Source: Schizochytrium sp. TIO01
Taxonomy: Eukaryota; Sar; Bigyra; Thraustochytrida; Thraustochytriidae
Reading direction: 5' to 3'
Assembly (NCBI GenBank): GCA_004764695.1
Contig: SMSO01000014.1
Coordinates: forward strand, 3,485,148 to 3,549,147
Length of the DNA stretch: 64,000 bases
Each line of letters starts with the position of its first letter. Within the stretch, counting starts at the first letter, position 1. Shown here in pieces: positions 1 through 10,829 of the stretch. The translations under genes and the position numbers were made by a program. The notes under the pieces were generated by a model. The model ran no database searches and was not told where the DNA came from. It saw only the letters and a program-made list of their open reading frames with translations.

Positions 1-285
1 ACTTGCTTGAGCTTGCTTTAAGGATCGTGGAAGAAACCCTTGCAGCGAAGGAACTGCTGATTACTTTGCTGATATCGTCTCGCTGGAGCCTAGTAGGTTT
101 GACGGGGTAAGAAAGCATATTGTGCATAGGAAGTTAGAAAGTTTAGAGTTCTCCGCTCAGCATTCTGTACAAGGATTATAAGAAGCCTGCAGATCAGCCC
201 CCCTTGCACCCAATTAGACAGGTTTCTCTGCGCAAATTTATTCAGCGTTATTCATATTCATAGAACGTGTCTCAAATTGAAGAGC

Positions 286-1317
286 ATGTCAGCAACAGAG
301 AGAAGATCCTCGCAGGATAGTAGAAGAAGTAAAAGAACATCTACAAATAGCTCCCGACGGTCATCGAGTTCGTCGGCCACTGAAGAGCCTGCTCATCGAG
401 TAAGGTTTCATTCTTCAAAGAGCCTAGTTACTGTAAAACGATTGCCTTGTAAAGAAGCTGACTTTGCTCTTGAATCGCGAAAAGGAACATGGGAACCGGC
501 TCCTGAGGATGATTTTTTCTGGGATGGAGAAGAACGGTGCTTTCGCGAACATGAGCTTAGTACTGATGAGCTTGCAGAGGTTCTTAAATCACGACGCAAA
601 AAACGGGGCATGAGTCTTGGTAGACTCTTTGGACGCCCAAACTATAAGGCTAGGGCGCGGAAGATGTTAGCAGAAGAGGGCAGTTATCAGGATCCGTATG
701 CTTATCTGGATGAGCAAGAAGCGAATAAACTTGCTCGAATTGATGAAGGTGCTAACGAGTACACAGATGAACCTACAGACCATTCCCATGGAGAGGAAAG
801 TGAAAATAGCGACGATGATTCTGATGTCCTCTTTGCAGAACGATCTCTACCAGCTATGGATCTTATGCCTCCACGGAGCTCTATAAGACATCCCCGTCCA
901 TTGAAGCCAAAACGGCGAGCATCAAAAAGAAGCTCAAAACAAGCTACCAGAAGGCATTCGAACAGCACTGGCAGTGATCTTCCCCAGCCTGCAGAACCCA
1001 CTTTAAGCCGAGCTCGCGGGCTCAGCACTCACCGTGATTCCATGTTTAATATTCGCCGGAGGCAATTCCTTCGCGATCTTACTGAGCAGGAAATTATGGC
1101 GATTCTTGTGTCAATGATTGGAATGATCTGTTTTCTAATTGGTGTGTTGTTAGGAGCTCTTACAGGTTCGTTCAAAAAGCCTCTACTCTCGGTCCTTATT
1201 CTTTTTATTCCTTTAGCGGGGGCTGTTCCATTTTTGTTGCAGCGCATTCCTCAAGAAATGAAAAGTAGATTGCGGCGAACTCTCGTGGATTGGGTTGTGC
1301 CAGTGCCTATAGATTAG
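286..1317 (+). CDS. Hypothetical membrane protein with disordered N-terminus and two C-terminal TM helices
   Basis: 343 residues from the ATG at 286; the open frame runs slightly further upstream but only through a TTG. Residues 1-35 are Ser/Arg-rich and probably disordered. A more ordered block follows (about 38-110) with the pattern RVRF, then an acidic and aromatic stretch (EDDFFWDGEE) and CFREHE. I associate this style of V-x-F ... W ... E ... FR segment with uncharacterised stramenopile proteins, but that is an impression from memory and not a domain call. A basic patch, an acidic linker and a second Ser/Arg-rich stretch precede two hydrophobic segments at about 270-292 and 299-318, joined by a short basic loop, so most of the chain is probably on one side of a membrane. 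No enzyme motif is visible. The next gene is on the same strand 0.94 kb downstream. Function unknown. Confidence 0.7.
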   Translation: MSATERRSSQDSRRSKRTSTNSSRRSSSSSATEEPAHRVRFHSSKSLVTVKRLPCKEADFALESRKGTWEPAPEDDFFWDGEERCFREHELSTDELAEVLKSRRKKRGMSLGRLFGRPNYKARARKMLAEEGSYQDPYAYLDEQEANKLARIDEGANEYTDEPTDHSHGEESENSDDDSDVLFAERSLPAMDLMPPRSSIRHPRPLKPKRRASKRSSKQATRRHSNSTGSDLPQPAEPTLSRARGLSTHRDSMFNIRRRQFLRDLTEQEIMAILVSMIGMICFLIGVLLGALTGSFKKPLLSVLILFIPLAGAVPFLLQRIPQEMKSRLRRTLVDWVVPVPID

Positions 1318-2254
1318 GTCTCATTGCTATTGTTGGGTCATGTCTATTTGTAAAAATCAATATTTTCACATACGTAGCGAAGGTCTAACTGATCAAGGTT
1401 GGTTCCACACTCGCATCAGAAAGCTAGTCAAACAAATACTTGTTGTTTCTTTCCATAATCAAATCTAGCGCTCACGTTTTATAAAAAAAAATATGTATCC
1501 AATCTCTACCTATACCCATGATGCCTACATATACATAGCTTAGGTAGTTCGAACATTTACATAAAATACCTCTAAATTCATTTTTGTCAGAACCATAGCA
1601 CCGTTGTAAGAAAAGAAAACTTCTCTTCTATCACATTGAGGTTGAGGGTGACATGATTTAACTTAGGAGTATAACAGATATAATCATTCATAGATAGGAG
1701 CGAAATGAACAAACACTACATCCTACTATCTAGTAAAGGAAACTTTGGACGAGATCGACGGGGAACCCTACTTTAAAGAAGATTTCTCGTTTTCATAATA
1801 GATAGGTTGTCCGTTCTTTCAAGCAAATATCAACGGTGAAACGTCAGAAGATATTCCCGTCCCAATTTGAAGTCTTGGACAGCGAGTATTATTTTGCACC
1901 CTATCTTTCTTCGAAGAGGATGCTCAAACTTAGAGTTCACGCTTGAAACGACGGAAGGAGAACAACTCTATAATAAGGTTAGGTAATATATACCTAGGTT
2001 CTACATATGATAGATAGTCAAGAAAGGAAAAGGATCAAAGGTCCACTTGAAACAAAGCAAAGCAGAAAGTCTTCATACGGCATTTCTGTGGCGTGTCCTG
2101 CGCTGGGCGCGCCTCCTTCAAGTGAGACGAAGGGCCTCCTCAGCTTCGTTTGCTTCTTGTGGAGCTTCGAAGTTCGTTTGAATCATACGTTGGTGATATT
2201 TGAGCCGCGAGAGTACGGTATCTTTTAACAGCAGCTTCAACATCCCAGAAGAAA
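1318..2254. other. Intergenic region
   Basis: AT-rich sequence between two plus-strand genes. It should hold the 3' UTR of the upstream gene and the promoter and 5' UTR of the ALG9-like gene. The only open frame of note (2007-2228, 73 codons) has no recognisable features and I do not call it a gene. Confidence 0.5.
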
Positions 2255-4142
2255 ATGTCATCGTCAGCTCGGTTTATGCTCCAACTGAGTGTACTTGTAG
2301 CTGTCCGCAGCTTGAGTGCGCAGTTGAGTCCAATTATGGACTGCGATGAGACTTTTAATTATTGGGAGCCTTTACACTATCTCTTTTATGGCAGAGGTCT
2401 GCAAACTTGGGAGTAAGTTGAGATTTGATGTGGACACCGACGAGTTCATCTAAGTTGCTTAGCAAGCACAATATTTCTGCGCGTTCTTTACATTGATGCA
2501 CTGCCCTCGTATAAATTTCTTGATAAAGCACATTATGGATGACTGTTGCAGGGAACACCATCTTGATGCTTTGAAATGTCTGAATTTGGATAGCTGACTA
2601 ACACAACTCGCATATTTTTGCGGCAAATTAAATCTGCACAGGTACAGCCCTGAATTTGCTCTTCGAACGTATGTTTACCCAATGTTGAATGGATTATTTG
2701 GAGCACCATTGTACTTGAAACATCAGGGCGAAGAAATTGATAAGGAGGCGGTCTTTTTTACAATTCGAGCTGGGCTTGGCGTTGCCTCCGCATTGGGAGA
2801 AGCACTCTTTTGCGATGCAGCAAATACACGATTTGGCCCACGTGTGTCATATTTAACCTTTTTGTTTCTTGCAACCAATGCTGGTATGTTTCACGCAAGC
2901 GTAGCTCTCTTGCCAAGCTCTGCCTGTATGCTCATGGTTCTGTATGGTTTTGCGGCTTGGCTTTCGGAACGGCATCTCCTCGGTCTTTTCTGTGGCGCTT
3001 TTGCAGTGATTGTCTGTTGGCCATTTTCAGCGCTTATGTTTGTGCCTATGGGGTTACACGCGCTGTATGTCCGCGGTTTTTTGCGTGTGTTTGGCGTTGC
3101 TGTCGTATCCCTCTTAATTTTCGCGGGCGTGCCAATAGTAGTCGATACAAATCTATATGGTAAGCCAACATTTGCAATTCTCAATCTAGTATTGTACAAT
3201 GCTCTCGGGCAAGGCGGGGATGGCCAAGGTGCAAACCTTTATGGGACCGAGCCTTGGAGTTTCTACCTTCGTAACCTTATTCTGAATATGAATGTGGTTG
3301 CCCTTTTAGCTTTTATCGCTCCTCTTGCGATCATCGTTCTTTGGCCTTACCAATCAATCCCCAAACCTTGCCCAACAGATTACCGTATGGCACTCATGTA
3401 TCTTCTTCCTGGAATGGCAACTTTGAGCCTCTTTACCGTAATGGCGCACAAAGAGGAGCGCTTTCTTTCCATGATCTATCCAATTCTTTGTCTTGGTGCT
3501 GCTTTAACATATCATCTTGTTCTCGAGTTTTTGACCATGGTGGTGCCAAAGAAAATCATATGTGGGAGACGTATATTACGCCTGTGCTGGGTATGGTTAG
3601 TTTTGATCAGTTGCGTTGTCTCAGTCTCAAGGAGTGTAGGTCTTTACGTAAACTTCTATGCGCCGCTTCGTGTTTACAGTGCGTTACATGGACAAGAGCT
3701 TTCTTTACAAAGAACCACAAATGTTTGCGTTGGAAAGGAATGGTATCGCTTTCCCTCTACGTTCTTCCTGCCCCCACGAACACGGGTTGCATGGGTACGT
3801 AATTCGTTTCAAGGTATCATGCCACAGGATTTCACACCCTGGCCTCAAGGTAGCAAAGAAATTCACGCCCATTTTAACGACAAAAATATGGACGAAGCAT
3901 CAGCATATATCGATGTTAAAGACTGCGACTTTGCAGTTGATCTTGCTGTAGGTGATGACTTCGGCACACTAGGTGATTGGTCACAGGGTGACGTATCGCG
4001 TTGGGAAAAGATTTTTTGCACAACCTTCATGGATACCAGCCGGTCACCTGCCTATATTCGTTCATTTTACATTCCCCGCTTCTCAGAAAGACGTAATGTT
4101 TATGCAGAGTTTTGCCTATTGAAGGCCAAAACGCTTCACTAA
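2255..4142 (+). CDS. ALG9: ALG9-type alpha-1,2-mannosyltransferase (GT22), two exons
   Basis: Predicted ER multi-span mannosyltransferase that adds alpha-1,2-mannose from dolichol-P-mannose to the lipid-linked N-glycan precursor. Exon 1 (2255-2412) starts at an ATG and carries the family signature DCDETFNYWEPLHY at residues 29-42; exon 2 is 2642-4142. Splicing joins TWE to YSPEFALRTY across a split Glu codon, giving the TWEYSPEFALR block diagnostic of ALG9-like GT22 enzymes. The luminal acidic residues after the first helix (D29, D31, E32) are the expected catalytic region. The conserved HKEERF motif is at about 322-327, followed by further hydrophobic helices. The product is 552 residues, near the size of ALG9 (human ALG9 about 610). 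ALG9 fits better than ALG12 or PIG-B because of the NYWEPLHY and TWEYSPE blocks. Exon 2 taken alone would look like an N-terminally truncated protein starting at 2682. Confidence 0.9.
2413..2641 (+). other. Spliceosomal intron in the ALG9-like gene
   Basis: 229 nt, beginning GTAAGTTGAG and ending CTGCACAG. Reading through the donor gives a TAA stop at once, while removing the intron restores the conserved TWEYSPEFALR block with the correct phase (two bases of a Glu codon before, one after). This is the clearest proof in the window that the organism splices. Confidence 0.92.
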
Positions 4143-5299
4143 ATTTAGATATTAATAACCAGATTGTAGTACCTACTTCTATGACTTCCTTTATTTGCTT
4201 TAAAAAACACAAAAATTGTCCTTCCTCCGCTTTCCTCCGCTTTCCTCCTTTTTTTCTTTTCTTTTCTTCCGGTTGATGTTGCTATTGCTGTTCTTGTTCT
4301 TGTTCTTGTTGCAAAAAATGGTGTAATGATCTTCAGATGACTTTATCATTGATACAGTGGCAAAATTTATGTACCGCAGTTGCTTATTCTGATTGAAGCG
4401 GACCAAAAGATGACCTCCGAAACTTTTATAAGATGAAAAGGCAAATTTGCCTCGAATTTTGGTTCCAAAAATAAAAATAAAGGATTCTACAATTCGATCA
4501 ACCCGGGGCTACTCTTTTTATGAGGCGTAGAGGTGTACTTTTCATGATCAGTTATTACAAACTCCACACTCCGCGCGACTCTGACCTAAGACAAACACAA
4601 GGTCGGGACGATTAAGATTTAGAATGTTTAAAGTAAAAAATAATAAATCAATCGGCGTTTCTGTACTTTTAATGGTTCTTACTCACCCCAGTTTTGTGGA
4701 AGGCGTGCTACACACATCCTACTAAACATCAATTCGACCAATCAGTCGGTTGTGCATATAGCGGCCTTCCAGATACGATTCCTTCACTGCGGCCTATAGC
4801 TGAACTAGCTTGTTCGTTTCGAAACCATATTTATGCCCATATATATGTATCCGTTATGTAGTTTCAAAGGAAAAAATGCCCACTAATTTTTGTTATATAA
4901 AGCTGAAGTTGCGACTGTCTTCTAGTTTACACTTCCTTTTAAGTTAATGCTTTCATGATCTCATCAATTCATATAGGTAGATGTAATTGATGTAGAATAA
5001 AATGGGGGAAGCAATATTGGCAACGTGAGCAATCTAATCCCAGGAGAACGGCATTCATCATTTGAGACATGATTGCCGCCGGTGCTATAGATATAACTGT
5101 GAGTAGAACATCATACAAACTAAGCAATCATAGAAACTAAGCAATCACACAAAGTGAGAGATGGCAACTTTATGGTGACCTTTGTTGCGAGCATAGTTGG
5201 CAAAATATTTGGTTGCACGGTGATTCTGCTTGGTTTTTAGCAATCGCTTTGCAAAGGCGGCCTATGAGGAGGGCTCTAAAACGTGATTCAGAGTAAGCC
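4143..5299. other. Intergenic region with a pyrimidine-rich simple-sequence tract
   Basis: No gene seen. Positions 4219-4312 hold a strongly strand-asymmetric tract: repeated CTCCGCTTTC units, a T/C run, then short GTTCTT repeats. It lies just beyond the 3' end of the ALG9-like gene. The remainder is AT-rich and should include the promoter of the next gene. Confidence 0.5.
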
Positions 5300-7570
5300 A
5301 TGAGAATAGCATCAGTAGCAAAGATTGCTACTATTGATCAAGAAAAGCGGAGCTCGTCTGTCCTTTTCACAGGAGACGCTCAGGCTTTAAAAAATAGCAC
5401 AGAATCTACAGCGCTAGTAGAAGCAACAGGATCAGCCACAAGGATAGAAACCTCCGGGCAATTTCAGTCGTCAACGCATAATAATGCTAATGAGGCTTCG
5501 AAAGATAATGTGCCGTTTCCTCCTGAAAATAGTCGTGGCAGCTTCAGAACATCTCCAGTGTCTGAAAATGTACAAAGCTCTTTCCGAGGCAGTCCCTTTT
5601 CAACACAGGATAATCAAGATACTGGAGCTCAAGAAAATAGAACCTTCAAGAGAACTCGGGTGATGATGTTAGAGCCAAAGTACCGGGACTTCATTGCGAT
5701 AAACCCAACAGAAAATATTGGAGCAGCTCTGTTTGGAAAGCCATTTGGTAGGAAAATCTATATCATGTCGAGACGTTCGTATATAAGTTGGATCACATTT
5801 GCTGCATGGGCTATGTCGCAATTATTAGCTCTTCTCATGATCACCGAGGTAATCAAGCCTTCTTACTTTCCATTACTTATAGGTGTACCTCATCTTACTC
5901 TTATGCGCTTGGCCCAGCATGTGAAGCTGACAAAGAGACTTTTTCGGAGCTTCGAATATGCCTTTGTTATTTTCATGATATTTTTAATTACTGCTACTCT
6001 TGCCGACGCAACATCTGGGGACAAACGCTGGGCAACTCTGGTACTATTGTTTTTTTCGCTTGAGTTCAGTGTATCGTTAGATTCCTTGTTTCTTCCTGTA
6101 TGGCAGCGTAGATTAGTGACGTACTCCAAATTGATACAGCTCCTCGCAGTTCTGGCTATTATTAAGGAAGACCTGGTGGTAAATTTTAACAATCGTACAG
6201 TGACCTTCGCCATGATACATGGCTTGACTGTTGAACTAAGCTCGAAGCTGACGCTAATTACCTCGCTCTTTAGCTTGATTTTCTTTATTTTAAAGGCCTC
6301 CATTTCTGTTACCCTAGAACCGTCCGCTCTTTATATTCATAAAGCAAGACTTCGCAGTGTCAAATTAGATGAACGAAGCCTTCCCTATCACCTGCCTATT
6401 GGTGTTCGAAGCTTCGAAACTGTACACAAGGTGCATTCAACTCGGGTTGTACCCACAGGAAAGGTTAATTCGCAAAGATTCAAAGTACGTAACACCGTTG
6501 CTTACTTAAAGCCTCCTCATGGTCATGCTTTACACAAATCTGAAATGTGGATCGATCCAAAACTACACGACAGGGTCCAGGCAGGAAAGAAATTGATGGT
6601 TTTGATGGCTCAACCATCTTATTTACACCCGAAGGAGGCGCAGTCATCTGATACCCTCGTGAACGCACTCTTCGGTCAACGTCTTGGGAGGATGGTGTGG
6701 CACGTGGCTCGCGGTTTTTCATTTACAATTGTTACCATGCTTATTTGGACCTTTGGTTCCATATCAATGACGTTTTTGCTTGTCGGAACCTTTCCTTCGA
6801 CTTCGTCTCCTCTTACCTTACTGACTATTCCCTCAGTTGTCACTTCATTACTCCTCTGTAATCCTAAACTACTCTTCGAGGTATTTAGCATGTTTGAAGC
6901 ACTTTATCTGCTTGGACAATTGCTAATTTGGGTACTAGTAATGCGCACAGCCATTGTAGACGAGCGTAGGATCGGCCTTGCCATGACAGCTCTAAATATG
7001 GCATTTGTTGTGGTCATGGATAGCGCCCATGCTGCAAACACTCGTTTTTTTGTACCTGGACTCTTTCTCGTCATTTGCTTTTGTATTGTGTATGTTGTCC
7101 TTCACGTGACCGGGTACATTGCCGAGGCTTGCTCAATATACATGAATAATGCTAATTTTATGACGGGTGTAAATAATCTTGTGTTTGCGGATCTTCGCAT
7201 GCTTTCAATCACAGGATTTATGACCAAAAACTTATTTATGAAACTTAGATATCCTGAGTACAAAGCAATCCTAAAAGCTAAACTCGTGATGCAAGAGCTC
7301 AGTGTCGAAGAATTGAAAAAAGTGTGGGCTGACGCACATGACTATGGTATTACATCGAATGATTATGTGCTTGATAAACTCGTCCAGACGGCAGCTACCA
7401 CTATTCATCATGCACCCCAGATAGCTGTAGCCCAAGAGGCTGGGAGGCTCACACAGCAACTCAACAGAGTAGTCAGTCGGACGCTAAGAACTATAGACGT
7501 TAAAGTAGGCCAAAGTGCTGAGATGGGGGATAAATCCTCACCACAACTTGCTAGCCCTGATTCCAATTAA
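5300..7570 (+). CDS. Polytopic membrane protein with internal duplication, function unknown
   Basis: 756 residues from ATG 5300. Residues 1-125 are Ser/Thr/Asn-rich and probably disordered. Two membrane modules follow. Module 1 (about 138-335) begins with ALFGKPFGRKIYIMSRR, module 2 (about 453-610) with ALFGQRLGRMVWHVARG; each then has a Trp-containing helix and about four more hydrophobic segments. A second matching pair is FEYAFVIF...LDS (218-262) and FEALYLLG...MDS (532-574), so the similarity extends through the module and indicates tandem duplication. About 10-11 hydrophobic segments in total. The hydrophilic linker (345-450) is basic and the C-terminal tail (from about 630) looks helical and cytosolic. 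I cannot assign a family: there is no transporter signature, pore loop or ATP-binding motif. No introns are needed. Intergenic spacing on both sides (1.2 and 0.86 kb) suggests an independent transcription unit. Confidence 0.8.
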   Translation: MRIASVAKIATIDQEKRSSSVLFTGDAQALKNSTESTALVEATGSATRIETSGQFQSSTHNNANEASKDNVPFPPENSRGSFRTSPVSENVQSSFRGSPFSTQDNQDTGAQENRTFKRTRVMMLEPKYRDFIAINPTENIGAALFGKPFGRKIYIMSRRSYISWITFAAWAMSQLLALLMITEVIKPSYFPLLIGVPHLTLMRLAQHVKLTKRLFRSFEYAFVIFMIFLITATLADATSGDKRWATLVLLFFSLEFSVSLDSLFLPVWQRRLVTYSKLIQLLAVLAIIKEDLVVNFNNRTVTFAMIHGLTVELSSKLTLITSLFSLIFFILKASISVTLEPSALYIHKARLRSVKLDERSLPYHLPIGVRSFETVHKVHSTRVVPTGKVNSQRFKVRNTVAYLKPPHGHALHKSEMWIDPKLHDRVQAGKKLMVLMAQPSYLHPKEAQSSDTLVNALFGQRLGRMVWHVARGFSFTIVTMLIWTFGSISMTFLLVGTFPSTSSPLTLLTIPSVVTSLLLCNPKLLFEVFSMFEALYLLGQLLIWVLVMRTAIVDERRIGLAMTALNMAFVVVMDSAHAANTRFFVPGLFLVICFCIVYVVLHVTGYIAEACSIYMNNANFMTGVNNLVFADLRMLSITGFMTKNLFMKLRYPEYKAILKAKLVMQELSVEELKKVWADAHDYGITSNDYVLDKLVQTAATTIHHAPQIAVAQEAGRLTQQLNRVVSRTLRTIDVKVGQSAEMGDKSSPQLASPDSN

Positions 7571-8428
7571 GAAATAGCATCAAAGGGAATTATTTTCACT
7601 TCAACATGACGTAATGAACATTCTTCAGATGGAAAAGATGAATAAGTCATTTTTGGACTTCTCGTGTTCCCTGGAGTAAAGGAACCCATGAGGGTAAGAA
7701 TATTAACCAAAACTTTCAAATTGAATTTACTGAATTTCTAAAGATATTATAGTGGTGCCTGCAAATTATGTAAACAAGGCTCGCAGGTTAAAATAAAATA
7801 TTTTCCTGACAGTTGGTGGCCCGGCCTAGCTTTATTTAATTTTAATTTTAGTTTTAAAATAAATAAATCAATATATAAAAAAAGAATGTAATAAAGAGTT
7901 TTCATCCTAGTTATATTTATCTTTAGAAAAGTGCAAGCAAACAGTCACAAATCTTTGCACGTGTTAAAGTTCAGAATATAGTCCTCCCAGTCAATCTTTA
8001 GAAATTCTGCTGATCCCGCCCTTATTCACAAGTCTGGTATTGCTAATCTGCTGTGACTTGAAATTTACTTCAGAAAAAGACCAAGATATCCTTCTCATGC
8101 ATTGTGCATATTATCACTTAACCTAAAGAAGCAATCAATAGAAATCAGGTTTCAAACGAACAAATCTCTTTTTAAAAAATCCTCTTTATAATCACCTACG
8201 ATCTGAACAAGGTTTCATTTTGAATATCATTATTAATACTATTATTATAGTAATTATCATTATAACATTAGGGAGCAAATATATATTCGAAACCTTTCAA
8301 TAATTACAAACCTCAATCTACATCCAGCCACCTAGCAAGGTCTCATCTTGAAGCGGCATCCCATTCAGGACGGCCTTCATTTCTTGGGTTGCTTGCGTCT
8401 TATTTCTTCTTCGTTGATTTGATCCACC
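7571..8428. other. Intergenic AT-rich region
   Basis: No gene seen. Positions 7830-7890 and 8220-8290 are very AT-rich with runs of TTTTA and ATTATTA. The region should contain the terminator of the duplicated membrane protein gene and the promoter of the aminopeptidase gene. Confidence 0.5.
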
Positions 8429-10471
8429 ATGAAGCCTGCTGGCGAGCGCCTCAGCTCGTTGCGCAAGCTCATGGAGAAACAGCGCCTCGCAGCATACATC
8501 GTTCCTTCGCAGGATGCTCATCTCTCTGAATACGTTGCTGACGTTGACATGCGCCGTGCCTGGCTCAGCGGTTTCACAGGGTCTGCAGGAACTGCCGTAG
8601 TGACTAAAGACAAAGCATTGCTCTGGACTGACGGCAGGTACTATGAGCAGGCCGAACAGCAGCTCTCCGAGGACTGGGAGGTCGTTCGTGCCGCTGATGT
8701 TGGGGCTCCTTCTGTACCAGAGTTTCTCCGTACAGCACTTGCTAATGGTGAGCAGGTTGGTATCAATGGCGATCTTATTTCTGTAGCGATGGCGCTTCGA
8801 TGGGATAGAACTTTGCTTCAACAACAACAACAGCAAAGCTCCTTTTCGCATCAAATGCAACAAACGGGTCCTCTAAAAGACAACGCTTTCGTCGCTGTTG
8901 AGGATATCACTCGAAGGGGATCTCGCGTGAGTGGCAGTGGAGTGCTGCTCACACCTGTGACACAAGATCTCGTAGACGAGGCATGGGGCAACGAACAGCC
9001 GGAAAGAGTTTTCCATAAGGTGAAGGTCCATCCTGTAGAGTTTGCAGGAATCAGTTCAACGTCCAAGATTGCCAGCCTCAGGGAGGAACTCAAGAGCGAA
9101 GGAGCCCACGCGATCGTGTTCACGTCGCTGGATGAAATTGCATGGCTGCTGAACTTGCGTGGAGAAGATATTCTGTATACACCAGTTTTTTTCTCGTATG
9201 TCGTTGTCACTTTGGACAAGGTCATGATCTTTGCAAATGCGGAGGCATTTACTGAGGAGGCGAAAGAGCAACTCAAGGAAGAGCTCTCGTGTGGTGAGAT
9301 ATTCCCGTATGACCAGCTTTGTGCCCAGCTCGAAACGCTTGGCAGTGCTGGAGATGCGGAGCCTAATAAGAAGCGTGCTAGGACCGTGGAAAATGTTGAT
9401 GCTGGACAACAAGTAAATGTGTGGTTGGACCCACAATGCTGCTCGTTGACGATTCAGCGTTGCTGCACAGCAGCAGGGCACAGAATTGTATCCAAATCAA
9501 GTCCTGTGCGTCGGCAGAAGGCCATCAAGAATGAAGTTGAACTCGCTGGTATGCGCCGAGCTCACCTGATCGAAGCAGCTTCTCTTTGTGAGTTCTTTGC
9601 GTGGCTTGAAAAGACAATGACCTCAGGATCAACAAAGCTTGATGAGGTTGAGGTTTCTGATAAACTTGAAGAATTCCGAGGTTCTCAACCCGAATACCGT
9701 GGCCCGTCATTCGACACAATCAGTGCGTACGGTTCCAATGGCGCTATCGTACACTACAAGCCTGAAAAAAAGACTGCTAAACAACTTGGCACTAACTCGC
9801 TGTACCTTTGTGATACGGGTGGTCAATATCTGATGGGTACCACTGATATGACGCGCACAGTGTGCTTTGGTGAACCTTCTAAGATCCAGCGATCTGCTTT
9901 CACGATGGTTCTCGAAGGCCATGTTCGTCTTGCAAAAGCCTGTTTCCCTGATGCTATGGAAGGTGCAAAGCTCGATATTCTTGCTCGTGATATGCTATGG
10001 AGATACGGGCTTAACTATAAGCACGGAACTAGCCACGGAGTTGGTGCTTATCTTGGTGTGCATGAATACCCTCCTCTTATGGGTAGCTCTCTCCCCCCTG
10101 CCCATTTGGGCTCCGGTCCGTCACCAACAGGCATGGCAGCTGGGATGGTTTTGTCTAACGAACCTGGTTACTATCTTTCTGGCGAATTTGGCATTCGCAT
10201 TGAGAATGTGTTGGTTAGCAAAGATGTCACCGCAGAGCTTCCAGATCTGGGCATTCCTCGAGAAAAGGACAAGTGGCTTGGTTTTGAGACAATTACATTT
10301 GTGCCGATTGACCGCAAGCTCATTGATGCTAATCTTCTCTCTAGAGATGCTCTTGAGTGGGTGAATGACTATCATGCCCAGGTGCTCGAGAAAGTGTCTC
10401 CACTCTTGGAGGAGCGCGGTAACGCAGAAGCACTCGCATGGCTTCAGGAAGCCTGCAAACCGATTGGCTAA
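8429..10471 (+). CDS. Xaa-Pro aminopeptidase P (M24B), cytosolic XPNPEP1 type
   Basis: 680 residues; ATG in a good context (ccaccATG). Predicted dinuclear metal exopeptidase releasing an N-terminal residue before proline. Two creatinase-like N-terminal domains (about 1-150 and 160-330) precede the pita-bread catalytic domain (about 365-650). Metal ligands visible: D462 (CDTGG), D473 (TTDMTRT), H536 (TSHGVG), E578 (NEPGYY) and E592 (RIENV). The catalytic-site histidines H442 (IVHY) and H545 (VHEYP) are also present. The 11-residue Asp-Asp and 63-residue Asp-His spacings are those of the family. No signal peptide, so probably cytosolic. Oddities: a Gln-rich insertion in the first domain (131-145), a basic KKRAR insertion near 314, and about eight extra residues between the His and Glu ligands (LPPAHLGSGPSP); these make it longer than the usual ~620. 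Convergent with the formin gene. Confidence 0.97.
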   Translation: MKPAGERLSSLRKLMEKQRLAAYIVPSQDAHLSEYVADVDMRRAWLSGFTGSAGTAVVTKDKALLWTDGRYYEQAEQQLSEDWEVVRAADVGAPSVPEFLRTALANGEQVGINGDLISVAMALRWDRTLLQQQQQQSSFSHQMQQTGPLKDNAFVAVEDITRRGSRVSGSGVLLTPVTQDLVDEAWGNEQPERVFHKVKVHPVEFAGISSTSKIASLREELKSEGAHAIVFTSLDEIAWLLNLRGEDILYTPVFFSYVVVTLDKVMIFANAEAFTEEAKEQLKEELSCGEIFPYDQLCAQLETLGSAGDAEPNKKRARTVENVDAGQQVNVWLDPQCCSLTIQRCCTAAGHRIVSKSSPVRRQKAIKNEVELAGMRRAHLIEAASLCEFFAWLEKTMTSGSTKLDEVEVSDKLEEFRGSQPEYRGPSFDTISAYGSNGAIVHYKPEKKTAKQLGTNSLYLCDTGGQYLMGTTDMTRTVCFGEPSKIQRSAFTMVLEGHVRLAKACFPDAMEGAKLDILARDMLWRYGLNYKHGTSHGVGAYLGVHEYPPLMGSSLPPAHLGSGPSPTGMAAGMVLSNEPGYYLSGEFGIRIENVLVSKDVTAELPDLGIPREKDKWLGFETITFVPIDRKLIDANLLSRDALEWVNDYHAQVLEKVSPLLEERGNAEALAWLQEACKPIG

Positions 10472-10829
10472 ACTTCTGCACAAGCGATTTGCTTTTCAGC
10501 AAAATATGAGAAGGACAATAACGACCAAAGATAGATTTTGTAGACCACTTCTTCTCCTCCTCTAACTTTTCAATCATCAACCAGATTAATGTTCTAAAAA
10601 GAATATTACTCAAGATTGCAGCGGGTTCGTGGTTGGTATTTGAAATATTAGCACAGCTCTAAAGATAATGAAAAGATATAAAAAGAAGATGAACCCTGTT
10701 CTAACGCTGGATATTAAAAAATATTATCATACTTGTTATTATTATTTTGAATTTAGAGAGAGAGAAATTAATAAAGTAATTTTTATTTAATTAAAAAACA
10801 AACCAGAACTTTGATCATACAGATTCTCA
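10472..10829. other. Short convergent intergenic region
   Basis: 358 bp between the convergent 3' ends of the aminopeptidase (+) and formin (-) genes. It is AT-rich, especially 10700-10800, and should carry both 3' UTRs and polyadenylation sites. Nothing else seen. Confidence 0.5.
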
